This document shows, in pieces, positions 34,939 to 44,438 of a stretch of 64,000 nt of DNA (within the stretch, counting starts at the first letter, position 1; every line of letters starts with the position of its first letter). Under the pieces are notes generated by a model, which worked only from the letters and a program-made list of their open reading frames with translations, ran no database searches and was not told the origin of the DNA. The stretch lies in assembly GCA_947647275.1 (NCBI GenBank), contig CANSJQ010000001.1:124001-188000 (forward strand), given 5' to 3'. The position numbers and the translations under genes were made by a program. This DNA comes from an uncultured Clostridiaceae bacterium. Its GTDB lineage: Bacteria; Bacillota; Clostridia; TANB77; CAG-508.

Positions 34939-36327
34939 ATGTCAGAATTAACAATGGAAAAATTAGTTGCATTATGCAAAAACAGAGGGTTTGTATACCC
35001 AGGCTCAGAAATATATGGAGGACTAGCAAACTCTTGGGACTATGGTCCATTAGGAGCAGAATTAAAAAAGAATATTAAAGATGCATGGTGGAAAAAATTT
35101 ATAACAGAAAATAAACACAATGTAGGAATAGATGCAGCAATAATGATGAATCCACAAGTATGGGTAACAACAGGTCATGTGGGAGGATTTTCAGACCCAT
35201 TAATAGATTGCAAAGCGTGTAAAACAAGACATAGAGCAGACAAGTTGATAGAAGAATGGGGATTTAGTAAAGGAAAAGATATTTCAGGGTTAGACGGATG
35301 GACAAATGAACAACTAGTAGAATATATAAATGAAAACAATATAGTTTGCCCAAACTGTGGAAAACAAGAATTTACTGAAATAAGAAAATTCAACTTAATG
35401 TTCAAAACATTTATGGGAGTAACAGAAGATGCAAAATCTGAAGTATACCTAAGGCCAGAAACAGCACAAGGGATGTTTGTAGACTTCAAAAATGTATTAC
35501 GTACAACAAGAAGAAAAATGCCAATGGGAATAGGTCAAATGGGACGTTCTTTCAGAAATGAAATAACACCAGGAAACTTCATATTTAGAACAAGAGAATT
35601 TGAGCAAATGGAACTAGAATTCTTCTGTAAACCAGGTACAGATTTAGAATGGTACGAATACTGGAAAAAATTCTGTAAAGATTGGTTAATAAACTTAGGA
35701 GTAAAAGAAGAAAATTTAAGAATGAGAGAACACTCAAAAGAAGAACTTTCATTCTACAGTAAAGGAACAACAGACATAGAATTCTTATTCCCATTTGGAT
35801 GGGGAGAGCTATGGGGAATAGCAGATAGAACAGACTATGACCTATCAAGACATATGGAAGCTTCAAAACAAGACTTAACATACTTAGATCCAGAAACAAA
35901 TGAAAGATATGTACCATACTGTGTAGAACCAGCCGTTGGTGTAGATAGAATATTCTTAAGTATGCTATGTAACGCATATGAAGAACAAGAAATAGCAGAA
36001 GGAGACACAAGAACAGTTTTACACTTACACCCAGCACTAGCCCCATATAAAGTAGCAGTACTTCCACTATCTAAAAAACTAAGCGAAAAAGCAGATGAAG
36101 TATATACAAAATTATCAAAGAAATTTATGTGCGACTACGACGAAGCAGGTTCAATAGGAAAACGTTATAGAAGAGAAGACGAAATAGGAACACCTTATTG
36201 CGTAACAGTAGACTTTGACACACTAGAAGATGACACAGTAACAATAAGAGACAGAGACACAATGGAACAAATCCGATTAAAAATAGACGAAATACCAGCA
36301 TGGTTAGAAGAAAAAATAGAATTTTAA
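34939..36327 (+). CDS. glyS: Glycyl-tRNA synthetase, class II homodimeric type
   Basis: A 462-residue glycyl-tRNA synthetase of the alpha-2 (GlyQS-type) class II family. Motif 1 region [20 protein letters not shown], motif 2 [30 protein letters not shown], and motif 3 PAVGVDRIF are present; CKAC and CPNCGK could form the zinc-binding insertion. The C-terminal anticodon-binding domain is complete. AAGGAGG precedes the ATG. Expression is under T-box control by tRNA-Gly charging. This is notable because all frameshift sites in this window fall on glycine codons. Confidence 0.96.
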   Translation: MSELTMEKLVALCKNRGFVYPGSEIYGGLANSWDYGPLGAELKKNIKDAWWKKFITENKHNVGIDAAIMMNPQVWVTTGHVGGFSDPLIDCKACKTRHRADKLIEEWGFSKGKDISGLDGWTNEQLVEYINENNIVCPNCGKQEFTEIRKFNLMFKTFMGVTEDAKSEVYLRPETAQGMFVDFKNVLRTTRRKMPMGIGQMGRSFRNEITPGNFIFRTREFEQMELEFFCKPGTDLEWYEYWKKFCKDWLINLGVKEENLRMREHSKEELSFYSKGTTDIEFLFPFGWGELWGIADRTDYDLSRHMEASKQDLTYLDPETNERYVPYCVEPAVGVDRIFLSMLCNAYEEQEIAEGDTRTVLHLHPALAPYKVAVLPLSKKLSEKADEVYTKLSKKFMCDYDEAGSIGKRYRREDEIGTPYCVTVDFDTLEDDTVTIRDRDTMEQIRLKIDEIPAWLEEKIEF

Positions 36328-36331
36328 ATTT

Positions 36332-36369
36332 AAATGCGATTTTTAGGAATTAACTAAAAATCGCATTTT
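36332..36369 (+). terminator. Terminator after glyS
   Basis: AAATGCGATTTTTAG and CTAAAAATCGCATTTT flank GAATTAA. Confidence 0.85.
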
Positions 36370-36506
36370 GTGTAAGAAATAATAGAAAAGAGTATAAAAG
36401 TCTTGCAAATTACAATGATTTATGTTAAGGTTTAAATAGAAGCGGATTATAATATTCCTTGCTCATATAGAAGGATAACTATTCACAAATAAGAGGAGGA
36501 AAAAAT

Positions 36507-36971
36507 ATGGAAAGCAAAAAGATTAAAGCTATTGCAAAAATCGAACGAGATGCAAGAAATTATTTTTTTGTAAAAATGCTATATGGTATTGTAGATTCAA
36601 ATAGAGAATTAGAAACGGTTTACCAAATTGAAGATACTAGATTATTTGATACTTTAATAGGAATATCAAATGAAGCACTCAAATTTCTTGGAAAAAGAAA
36701 TGAAGTAGGAAATGCGATTGTAATATATTATACTAAGCATGGTTGGAAATCTTGGTACAGCGATAGTGGACCTGATGTAGATTATACAAATCCTATGAAA
36801 GTTATTACAGGAACAGTAGGAACTAATGAGCTGAAAGAAATTAATTATTTGATTAATATGCTTTCAAAAACAATAAAAGAAGACAATATGGGAGAATTCT
36901 GGATTCAATATGGAAATAAATTAATGACTAAAGAGGAATTCTATGAATTTCAAAAAGAACTTTCAATATAA
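36507..36971 (+). CDS. Hypothetical protein, 154 residues
   Basis: A soluble 154-residue protein with no signal peptide. Visible features are HGWKSWYSDSGPDVDYTNP in the middle and a charged C-terminus with MTKEEFYEFQKEL. AGAGGAGG lies before the ATG and a terminator follows, so it is a single-gene transcript. I do not recognise the family. Confidence 0.6.
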   Translation: MESKKIKAIAKIERDARNYFFVKMLYGIVDSNRELETVYQIEDTRLFDTLIGISNEALKFLGKRNEVGNAIVIYYTKHGWKSWYSDSGPDVDYTNPMKVITGTVGTNELKEINYLINMLSKTIKEDNMGEFWIQYGNKLMTKEEFYEFQKELSI

Positions 36972-36979
36972 CAATACAC

Positions 36980-37014
36980 AAAACAACCGAAAAATAAAAT
37001 TTTTCGGTTGTTTT
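36980..37014 (+). terminator. Terminator after the 154-residue protein gene
   Basis: AAAACAACCGAAAAA and TTTTTCGGTTGTTTT flank a short AT loop. Confidence 0.88.
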
Positions 37015-37212
37015 GTTGTATCAATAGAAACTTTGTTGAAAGTATAAAAATAAACATAATATATAATAAAACTACTTTTTACTTAAAAGTAGGAAGAAGA
37101 TTTCTTGCATGAAGAGATTTATTGTATAAATCTTTGAAATTAAATATATAATACTATATTTCCAATACATGTCAATAGAACAGCAAAAAAATAAAAAAAT
37201 CTTCAAAAAAAC

Positions 37213-37241
37213 TTTACATTTCCCCATTTTATGGGTATAAT
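37213..37241 (+). promoter_or_regulatory. Promoter of ppdK with long leader
   Basis: TTTACA at 37213-37218, 17-base spacer, TATAAT at 37236-37241. The leader of about 90 bases before the start shows no known riboswitch. From 37015 to 37212 I see only AT-rich sequence. Confidence 0.75.
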
Positions 37242-37338
37242 AAGTACGTTCTGGAAAAATATTCTAGGACGAGCTAAAAACGAAAAAAGTTTTAACAAAA
37301 TCATATAGTTAAGACATAAAAAACAAGGAGGTTTTTAT

Positions 37339-39963
37339 ATGAGTCAAAAGTATGTATACCTTTTTAGTGAAGGAAATGCAAACATGCGTGAACTATTAGG
37401 AGGAAAAGGAGCTAACTTAGCAGAAATGACTAGCTTAGGTTTGCCAATTCCACAAGGTTTCACAGTTACAACAGAAGCCTGCACAAGATATTATGAAGAT
37501 GGTGAAAAAATATCATCAGAAATAGAAGAAGAAATCTTTGCAAGCTTAGCAAAATTAGAAGAAATTACAGGAAAGAAATTTGGAGATTTAGAAAATCCAT
37601 TATTAGTATCAGTTCGTTCAGGAGCTAGAGCATCAATGCCAGGAATGATGGATACAGTTTTAAACTTAGGTTTAAATGAAGAAGTAGTTAAAGCAATAGC
37701 AGCAAAAAATGAAAGATTTGCTTATGACAGCTACAGAAGATTTATACAAATGTTTAGTGACGTTGTTATGGAAATACCAAAGCCTTTCTTTGAAAAAATA
37801 ATAGATGAAGTAAAAGAAGAAAAAGGTGTTAAACTAGATACAGAACTTACAGCACAAGACCTAAAAGAATTAGTAGTAAAATTCAAAGAAGTATACAAAA
37901 ATGCTAAGGGAGAAGAATTCCCATCAGATCCAAGAGTACAATTAATAGAAGGTGTAAAAGCAGTATTTCGTTCTTGGAACAATGCAAGAGCTATAACATA
38001 TAGAAGATTAAATGATATACCAGGAAGCTGGGGAACAGCTGTAAACATTCAAGAAATGGTATTTGGAAATATGGGAGAAGACTGTGGAACAGGTGTTGCA
38101 TTTACACGTAACCCAGCTACAGGAGAAAACAAAATATTTGGAGAATACTTAATGAATGCACAAGGTGAAGACGTTGTTGCAGGTGTAAGAACTCCTGAGC
38201 ATATCGACCAATTAAAAGAAGTAAATCCAAAAGCATATGAAGACTTTATAATGTATGCAGAAAAACTAGAAAAACATTACAAAGATATGCAAGATATGGA
38301 ATTCACAATAGAAAGAGGAAAACTATTCTTCCTACAAACAAGAAACGGTAAAAGAACTGCAAATGCTGCACTTCAAATAGCTGTTGACCTAGTAAATGAA
38401 GGAATGATAACAGAAAAAGAAGCAGTATTAAGAGTAGAGCCAGCTCAATTAGACCAATTACTACATCCAAACTTCGATAGCGAAGCTCTAAAAGCAGCAA
38501 AAGTAGTAGCAAAAGGATTAGCAGCATCACCAGGAGCTGCAACAGGTAAAGTAGTATTCACAGCAGATAGAGCAGTAGAACTACATGAAGCAGGGGAAAA
38601 AGACCTAGTATTAGTAAGACTAGAAACATCTCCGGAAGATATAGATGGAATGAATGTATGCCATGGTGTACTTACAGTACGTGGAGGTATGACATCACAC
38701 GCAGCAGTTGTTGCACGTGGTATGGGAACATGCTGTGTAGCAGGTTGTGGCGAAATAATAGTAAATGAAGAAGAAAAATACTTTACATTACCAGATGGAA
38801 GAAAAGTAATAGAAGGTGAATGGATTTCACTTGACGGTTCAACAGGAAATGTATATGGAGAAAAAGTTGAAACAGTTGAAGCATCAGTTTCAGGAAACTT
38901 CGCTACATTAATGGGATGGGCTGACCAATATAGAGTATTAAAAGTAAAAACAAATGCAGATACTCCAAAAGATGCACACCAAGCATATGAATTTGGAGCA
39001 CAAGGTATAGGTCTATGCCGTACAGAGCATATGTTCTTTGCTCCAGATAGAATAGCAGCTATTCGTGAAATGATAGTTTCAAGAACAGCTGAGCAACGTG
39101 AAAAAGCATTAGCAAAAATACTTCCAATGCAAAGAGGAGATTTCGAAGGACTATACAGAGAAATGAAAGGTTACCCAGTAACAATACGTTTCTTAGATCC
39201 ACCACTACATGAGTTCGTACCACACGAAGATGAAGCAATTGCAGAATTAGCAAAAGAAATGGGACTATCATTTGAAGAATTAAAAAATATCTGTGAAGGA
39301 TTAAAAGAATTCAACCCAATGATGGGACACCGTGGATGCCGTTTAGCTGTAACATACCCTGAAATTGCAGCAATGCAAACAAGAGCAGTTATAGAAGCTG
39401 CAATAAACGTAAACAAAGAAGGAATGAACGTAGTTCCAGAAATAATGATCCCATTAGTTGGAGAAATAAAAGAATTAAAATATGTAAAAGACGTAGTAGT
39501 TAAAACAGCAGACGAAGTTATAGCAAATGCTGGTGCTAACTTACAATACAAAGTAGGAACAATGATAGAAATACCAAGAGCTGCTCTAACAGCAGACGAA
39601 ATAGCAAAAGAAGCTGAGTTCTTCTCATTTGGAACAAATGACTTAACACAAATGACATTTGGTTTCAGCCGTGATGACGCAGCAAAATTCTTAGGAGATT
39701 ACTACGACAAGAAAATATACGAATCAGATCCATTTGCTAAACTAGACCAAACAGGTGTAGGAAAATTAGTAGAAATGGCAGTAAAACTAGGAAAACAAAC
39801 AAGACCAGACATAGACTTAGGAATATGTGGAGAGCACGGAGGAAACCCAGCATCAGTAGAATTCTGCCACAAAGTAGGATTAGACTATGTATCATGCTCA
39901 CCATACAGAGTTCCAATAGCAAGATTAGCCGCTGCACAAGCTGCAATCAAATTTCCTAGATAA
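37339..39963 (+). CDS. ppdK: Pyruvate phosphate dikinase
   Basis: An 874-residue pyruvate, phosphate dikinase that interconverts pyruvate, ATP and phosphate with PEP, AMP and pyrophosphate. The ATP-grasp domain has LLGGKGANLAEMTSLGLPIP and SVRSGARASMPGMMDTVLNLG. The swivelling phosphohistidine domain has GGMTSHAAVVARGMG with the catalytic His. The C-terminal PEP-binding barrel has RTEHMF, PLHEFVPH, GHRGCRLAVTYPE and GICGEHGG. AAGGAGG precedes the ATG. Codon use is the most optimised of the window, fitting high expression. In anaerobes it allows energy-saving glycolysis with pyrophosphate. Confidence 0.97.
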   Translation: MSQKYVYLFSEGNANMRELLGGKGANLAEMTSLGLPIPQGFTVTTEACTRYYEDGEKISSEIEEEIFASLAKLEEITGKKFGDLENPLLVSVRSGARASMPGMMDTVLNLGLNEEVVKAIAAKNERFAYDSYRRFIQMFSDVVMEIPKPFFEKIIDEVKEEKGVKLDTELTAQDLKELVVKFKEVYKNAKGEEFPSDPRVQLIEGVKAVFRSWNNARAITYRRLNDIPGSWGTAVNIQEMVFGNMGEDCGTGVAFTRNPATGENKIFGEYLMNAQGEDVVAGVRTPEHIDQLKEVNPKAYEDFIMYAEKLEKHYKDMQDMEFTIERGKLFFLQTRNGKRTANAALQIAVDLVNEGMITEKEAVLRVEPAQLDQLLHPNFDSEALKAAKVVAKGLAASPGAATGKVVFTADRAVELHEAGEKDLVLVRLETSPEDIDGMNVCHGVLTVRGGMTSHAAVVARGMGTCCVAGCGEIIVNEEEKYFTLPDGRKVIEGEWISLDGSTGNVYGEKVETVEASVSGNFATLMGWADQYRVLKVKTNADTPKDAHQAYEFGAQGIGLCRTEHMFFAPDRIAAIREMIVSRTAEQREKALAKILPMQRGDFEGLYREMKGYPVTIRFLDPPLHEFVPHEDEAIAELAKEMGLSFEELKNICEGLKEFNPMMGHRGCRLAVTYPEIAAMQTRAVIEAAINVNKEGMNVVPEIMIPLVGEIKELKYVKDVVVKTADEVIANAGANLQYKVGTMIEIPRAALTADEIAKEAEFFSFGTNDLTQMTFGFSRDDAAKFLGDYYDKKIYESDPFAKLDQTGVGKLVEMAVKLGKQTRPDIDLGICGEHGGNPASVEFCHKVGLDYVSCSPYRVPIARLAAAQAAIKFPR

Positions 39964-39971
39964 AATTTAAT

Positions 39972-40011
39972 AACCAAAATAAAAAACCACTTTGGTGGTT
40001 TTTTATTTTGG
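39972..40011 (+). terminator. Terminator after ppdK
   Basis: ACCAAAATAAAAAACCAC and GTGGTTTTTTATTTTGGT are mirror arms around a TTTG loop. Confidence 0.9.
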
Positions 40012-40352
40012 TTAGAAATTTTGGGGAGGGGAAAAAATTGCAAAAACTGTGGATAACTTTTTACACTATACAATGGAGATATTATTTTAGTTAAAAGATG
40101 AAAAAAATGAATGAAATTTAAACAAGAAAAAGCAGGAGAATTTCTCTTGCTTTTTCTATAACAACAAATACGATAAAGAAACTTCGCAAATTCTATTGCA
40201 AAAATTATATAATTATTATAAACTATATAACACAGAAAATGAGAATAAGCAGATGTAGTTTGCCTCCAACTAAAGGAGGTGAGGAGTATGATAGAAACAT
40301 ACTTTAATTAAATAATTGTCAACAATAAATAAAAAAAGAGGTGTATGATAAA
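40012..40352 (+). other. Intergenic stretch with DnaA-box, hairpin and leader peptide candidate
   Basis: It holds a perfect reverse DnaA box TGTGGATAA at 40048-40056, a hairpin AAAGCAGGAGAAATTCTC-like at about 40124-40156 (AAGCAGGAGAA / TTCTCTTGCTT), and the short leader described at 40263. No complete gene is supported. Confidence 0.5.
40263..40311 (+). other. Possible eight-codon leader with self-masked binding site before fhs
   Basis: CCTCC and GGAGG flank AACTAAA (40263-40279), so the strong binding site AAAGGAGGTGAGGAG can fold on itself. ATG at 40288 is followed by seven more codons ending in TAA (M-I-E-T-Y-F-N). Such layouts occur in leader peptides and small type I toxins; this frame is too short for the latter. 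Confidence 0.35.
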
Positions 40353-42017
40353 ATGAAAGATATTGAAATAGCAAGAAATGCAAAATTAGAACTAATTACG
40401 AACATAGCTAAACAAAATGAAATAGAAGAAGAATATTTAGAGCCATATGGAAAATATAAAGCCAAAATTTCTTTAAAAAAATTAGAAAATCTAAAAGATA
40501 AAAAAGATGGAAAACTAATACTAGTAACAGCAATAAACCCAACACCACTAGGAGAAGGAAAAACAACAATATCAATAGGACTAGCAGATGGACTAAGAAA
40601 GATTGGTAAAAAATCTATTTTAGCTTTAAGAGAGCCATCACTAGGACCAGTATTTGGAATAAAAGGTGGAGCAACAGGAGGAGGCTACTCACAAGTAGCA
40701 CCAATGGAAGATATAAACCTACACTTTACAGGGGATATACACGCCATAACCTCAGCCAATAACCTACTTTCAACCATAATAGATAACCATATATACCATG
40801 GAAATGAATTAAATATAGAAAAAGTAACATGGAAAAGGTGTCTAGACCTAAATGATAGGCAATTAAGAACTGTAAACACAGGGCTATCAAACGAAAAAAA
40901 CATTATTCCACGTGAAGATGGTTTTGACATAACAGTAGCTTCAGAAATAATGGCGATATTCTGTCTAGCATCTAGTTTAGAAGATTTAAAAAGAAGACTA
41001 GGAAACATTATAATAGGCTTTAATAAAGAAGGAAAAGCTATAACAGCACATGACTTAAAAGCAGAAGGAGCATTAACAGTACTACTTAAAGATGCTATTA
41101 ACCCAAACCTAGTACAAACCTTAGAACATACACCAGCAATTATTCATGGAGGACCATTTGCCAATATAGCACATGGATGCAATAGTATTGTTGCAACAAA
41201 ACTTGCCTTAAAATTAGGAGAATACACTGTTACAGAAGCAGGATTTGGGGCAGATTTAGGAGCAGAAAAGTTTCTAAATATAAAAACAAGAAAATTACGA
41301 AACGTGCCAGATGTAGTAGTTATAGTTGCAACAATAAAAGCTTTAAAATATCATGGAGGCATTCCAAAAGAAGAACTTATAGATGAAAATATAGAAGCCT
41401 TAAAAAAAGGAAGCAAAAACTTACTAAAACACATAGAAAACCTAAAAGATAAATTCGGACTAAATGTAATAGTTGCAATAAACAAATTTGACCAAGATAC
41501 ACCAAATGAAATAAACACATTAAAAGAAATACTAGAAGAAAAAAATGTTAATTTAAGCCTAGTAGAGAGCTGGGGAAAAGGTTCTAAAGGAGCAACAGAT
41601 TTAGCCCAAAAAGTAACATTATTATGTGATAAAGAAAATAAAGAATTTAAAAACACATATTCAATACAAGATAGTATAAAAGAAAAAATTAAAAAAGTGG
41701 CTTGCACAATTTATGGAGCAGAAGGAGTAGAATACACAAAACAAGCAGAAGAACAAATAGAAGAAATAAACAAATTAGGCTACGAAAACCTACCAATATG
41801 TATAGCAAAAACACAATATTCTTTCTCAGATGACGCAAAAAACTTAGAATGTAATTCACCATTTAATATACATATAAAAGAAGTAAAACTAAAAGCAGGA
41901 GCAGAATTTATAGTAATACTAACAGGAAAGGTGATGACAATGCCAGGCCTTCCAAAAGTTCCAGCAGCAGAACAAATAGATATAGATGAAGAAGGCAATA
42001 TAGTAGGAATATTTTAA
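40353..42017 (+). CDS. fhs: Formate--tetrahydrofolate ligase
   Basis: A 554-residue formyl-THF synthetase that makes 10-formyl-THF from formate, THF and ATP, entry step of the one-carbon pathway in acetogens and purine-fermenting Clostridia. The ATP site is NPTPLGEGKTTISIGL, followed by LREPSLGPVFGIKGGATGGG, the DIHAITSANNLL motif and EAGFGADLGAEKF. I use ATG 40353 because AGAGGTG sits upstream; a GTG at 40341 is in frame. Length is normal. The nearby folC with its THF riboswitch belongs to the same folate pathway. Confidence 0.96.
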   Translation: MKDIEIARNAKLELITNIAKQNEIEEEYLEPYGKYKAKISLKKLENLKDKKDGKLILVTAINPTPLGEGKTTISIGLADGLRKIGKKSILALREPSLGPVFGIKGGATGGGYSQVAPMEDINLHFTGDIHAITSANNLLSTIIDNHIYHGNELNIEKVTWKRCLDLNDRQLRTVNTGLSNEKNIIPREDGFDITVASEIMAIFCLASSLEDLKRRLGNIIIGFNKEGKAITAHDLKAEGALTVLLKDAINPNLVQTLEHTPAIIHGGPFANIAHGCNSIVATKLALKLGEYTVTEAGFGADLGAEKFLNIKTRKLRNVPDVVVIVATIKALKYHGGIPKEELIDENIEALKKGSKNLLKHIENLKDKFGLNVIVAINKFDQDTPNEINTLKEILEEKNVNLSLVESWGKGSKGATDLAQKVTLLCDKENKEFKNTYSIQDSIKEKIKKVACTIYGAEGVEYTKQAEEQIEEINKLGYENLPICIAKTQYSFSDDAKNLECNSPFNIHIKEVKLKAGAEFIVILTGKVMTMPGLPKVPAAEQIDIDEEGNIVGIF

Positions 42018-42089
42018 AAATTGTAGATAAAATTAAACAATAAAATGGAGAAAAAATGATATAAGGATTGAAAATAGGGAGAAATAAAA

Positions 42090-42623
42090 ATGAAATTATA
42101 TGTTATAAGGCATGGGCAAACAAACGACAATGTAAATAACATGATAAATGGTAGAAGTAACGAACAGTTGAATGAAACAGGAAAAATACAAGCAAAAGAA
42201 ATGAGACAAAAAATAGAAAAATTAGATATAGATTTAATAATATGTTCACCACTTATTAGAACTAAACAAACAGCTAATATTATTAATTCAAAAAATATAC
42301 CAATAATATTTGATGAAAGAATTATAGAAAGAGATACAGGAGAATATACAAATAAGCATTTTAGCGAAATAGATCGTGAAGATTTCTATAATTATTATTC
42401 GAGTACAAAATATGAATATGCAGAAACAATAAATGATGTTTGTGATAGAGTTAAAGATTTTATAGATGAGGTTAAGATAAGATATAAAGGTAAAAATATT
42501 TTATTAGTAACACATGGAGGAACATCAAGAGCAATATATGCATATTTTAATGGAGTTCCAAAAGATGGAAGATTATTATGCTATGGACAAAATAATTGTG
42601 AAATAAGAACATACGAATTATAA
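42090..42623 (+). CDS. Histidine phosphatase (phosphoglycerate mutase-like)
   Basis: A 177-residue histidine phosphatase superfamily protein. The catalytic RHG motif is VIRHGQTNDN at the N-terminus; further residues are SPLIRTKQTA, the acid/base region ERDTGEYTN, and VTHGGTSRAI with the second His. Substrate cannot be told; members include cofactor-dependent phosphoglycerate mutase and alpha-ribazole phosphatase, and the short length argues against glycolytic GpmA. GGGAGAAA precedes the ATG. Confidence 0.88.
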   Translation: MKLYVIRHGQTNDNVNNMINGRSNEQLNETGKIQAKEMRQKIEKLDIDLIICSPLIRTKQTANIINSKNIPIIFDERIIERDTGEYTNKHFSEIDREDFYNYYSSTKYEYAETINDVCDRVKDFIDEVKIRYKGKNILLVTHGGTSRAIYAYFNGVPKDGRLLCYGQNNCEIRTYEL

Positions 42624-42640
42624 ATTTAAATAAAAAATAT

Positions 42641-42735
42641 ATAGAGTAGAAAATAAATCGTTAAGACTTAGTAAACGGGAAGTTGTTACTAAGGCAAAAG
42701 TTTAACTTGCGTATTTATTTTCGCATTCCGCTATG
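42641..42735 (+). ncRNA. Tetrahydrofolate riboswitch
   Basis: The stretch contains the conserved blocks of the THF riboswitch in order: GAGTAGA (42644), TCGTTAA (42658), AACGGGAAGTTGTTAC (42674) and, at the 3' end, GCATTCCGCT (42723-42732). It sits between the phosphatase gene and folC, a known target of this riboswitch class. Hairpins follow that overlap the folC binding site, so binding of THF probably lowers folC translation or transcription. Confidence 0.85.
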
Positions 42736-42742
42736 AAAAATA

Positions 42743-42788
42743 AAAGAAGAAAAATCTTCTTTCATTTTCATGTGGAATGAAAATGAAA
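42743..42788 (+). promoter_or_regulatory. Expression platform hairpins before folC
   Basis: AAAGAAGA paired with TCTTCTTT (42743-42762), overlapping TTTCATTTTCAT paired with ATGAAAATGAAA (42760-42788). The second hairpin ends at the GGAG binding site of folC. The overlapping arms could switch as the riboswitch output. Confidence 0.6.
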
Positions 42789-42800
42789 GGAGATTTTTTA

Positions 42801-44069
42801 ATGAACATAGAAGAATATTTTAATAATTTTTATAAAGGAACAAAAAATCCAACCTTAAAGGCAATGGAATATTTTATGGAAGAATTAGGACATCCAGAAA
42901 AAGAGTTAAAAATTATTCATATAGCAGGCACAAATGGAAAAGGAAGCACCACAGAAATGTTAACTAACATTTTAACTAAAAATGGATATAAAGTGGGAAA
43001 ATATATTTCACCACATATAATAAAATATAATGAAAGAATTAGTGTAAATGGGCAAGACATATCAGATAAAGATATAGAAAATATAATAGAAAAGTTAAAA
43101 GATAAAATAGAAAAATATAATCAAATAAATAATGCAAAAGTAACTTTATTTGAACTATTAACAACTATGGCATTATATTATTTCAAAGAAAAAAATTGTG
43201 ACTTTGTAGTTCTTGAAACAGGACTAGGTGGTTTATATGACTGTACAAACATAGTATGGCCATTAGTATCTATAATTACTTCAATTAGCTATGACCATAT
43301 GGAAATTTTAGGAAAAACACTAGAAGAAATAGCCGTGCAAAAAGCAGGAATTATAAAAGAAAACTCTAACACTGTAATAGTAGAGCAAAAAACATCTATT
43401 CAAAAAATAATAGAAGAAACATGTTTAAATAAGAATAATGAATTAAGTGTTGTGAAAAAAAGCGATATACAAAATAAAAAATATGAAAATGAATTTTTAG
43501 TATTTGACTATAAACAAAATAAAAATATAAAACTAAACCTAAAAGGGGATAAGCAATTTGAAAATGCTAGTATATGCTTAGAGGCAATTAATATATTAAA
43601 GCAAAAAGGGTTTAATATATCAGAAAGAGCAATAAAAGAAGGTTTACAGTCAGTAATACATAAAGCAAGGTTTGAAGTAATAAACAAAAATCCCCCAATA
43701 ATATATGATGGAGGGCATAATGAAGAAGCAATTTTAAACTTCATAAATACAGTAAATACATATTATAAACAAAAAGAAAAAATATATATTATATCTATAT
43801 TAAAAAGCAAAGATTACAAAACAGTGTTAAAGTACTTATTAAAAGATGAAAACTCTACATTTATATTTACAAGTGGAAATGATGAAGAAAGATATGTATC
43901 AAGTGAAGAATTATATGAAACAGCCCAAAATACAACAAAAAACGACAAACTATACAAAATGAATTTACAAGAAGCAATTTTATATGCAAAAAAACAAGAA
44001 AACAAGGTTAGTTTCATAGTTGGAAGTTTTTATATTTATAGAGACATAAAAAATATGATAGAAATATAA
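42801..44069 (+). CDS. folC: Folylpolyglutamate synthase / dihydrofolate synthase
   Basis: A 422-residue FolC of the Mur ligase superfamily, adding glutamate to folates with ATP. P-loop IAGTNGKGSTTEML, ENIIEKLKDKI, VLETGLGGLYDCTN, SYDHMEILG, and the C-terminal IYDGGHNEEA are in family order. ATG 42801 is chosen, 10 bases after AAAGGAG; an in-frame ATG at 42777 lies inside the regulatory hairpin. It is controlled by the THF riboswitch just upstream. Confidence 0.95.
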   Translation: MNIEEYFNNFYKGTKNPTLKAMEYFMEELGHPEKELKIIHIAGTNGKGSTTEMLTNILTKNGYKVGKYISPHIIKYNERISVNGQDISDKDIENIIEKLKDKIEKYNQINNAKVTLFELLTTMALYYFKEKNCDFVVLETGLGGLYDCTNIVWPLVSIITSISYDHMEILGKTLEEIAVQKAGIIKENSNTVIVEQKTSIQKIIEETCLNKNNELSVVKKSDIQNKKYENEFLVFDYKQNKNIKLNLKGDKQFENASICLEAINILKQKGFNISERAIKEGLQSVIHKARFEVINKNPPIIYDGGHNEEAILNFINTVNTYYKQKEKIYIISILKSKDYKTVLKYLLKDENSTFIFTSGNDEERYVSSEELYETAQNTTKNDKLYKMNLQEAILYAKKQENKVSFIVGSFYIYRDIKNMIEI

Positions 44070-44184
44070 GATATATAAAATAATAAATTACCATAATTGA
44101 TTACAAAATAATCAAAAAGTTTTCATAAAAGATTACAAAAAAAACAATGTGAACAAACAATGTCCTAAATATATTGAAAATAGG

Positions 44185-44214
44185 TTATCAACAGACTTAT
44201 CCACAGTATCCACA
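44185..44214 (+). promoter_or_regulatory. Cluster of three DnaA boxes
   Basis: TTATCAACA (44185-44193), TTATCCACA (44197-44205, perfect consensus) and GTATCCACA (44206-44214) lie in the same direction in a 369-base intergenic space. No dnaA or dnaN is near, so it is not a typical oriC; a DnaA-titrating or DnaA-controlled site is possible. The rest of 44070-44438 is AT-rich and holds no gene that I can support. Confidence 0.55.
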
Positions 44215-44438
44215 AAAATTATTTTTGTGAAAAATGTAAACAAATATTACAAAAATAGTAAACATAAGAAAGAGAAAAGAAATATAATTGTAACAATTAT
44301 GTAATATAAAGAGTAAAAATATATTTTTTGAAATATAAATGAAATATAATTAGAAAAAATAACAAAAAAATACAAACCTATTGAAATGAAATTTGTAATA
44401 TAGTAATATTATTGTAATAAATAAAAGGAGGATAAAAA

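Noticed and set aside
40263..40311. Type I toxin gene
   Set aside because: The frame has only eight codons and no membrane segment.
44070..44438. Chromosomal replication origin
   Set aside because: Only three DnaA boxes and no dnaA, dnaN, rpmH or AT-rich unwinding repeats that can be told from background.
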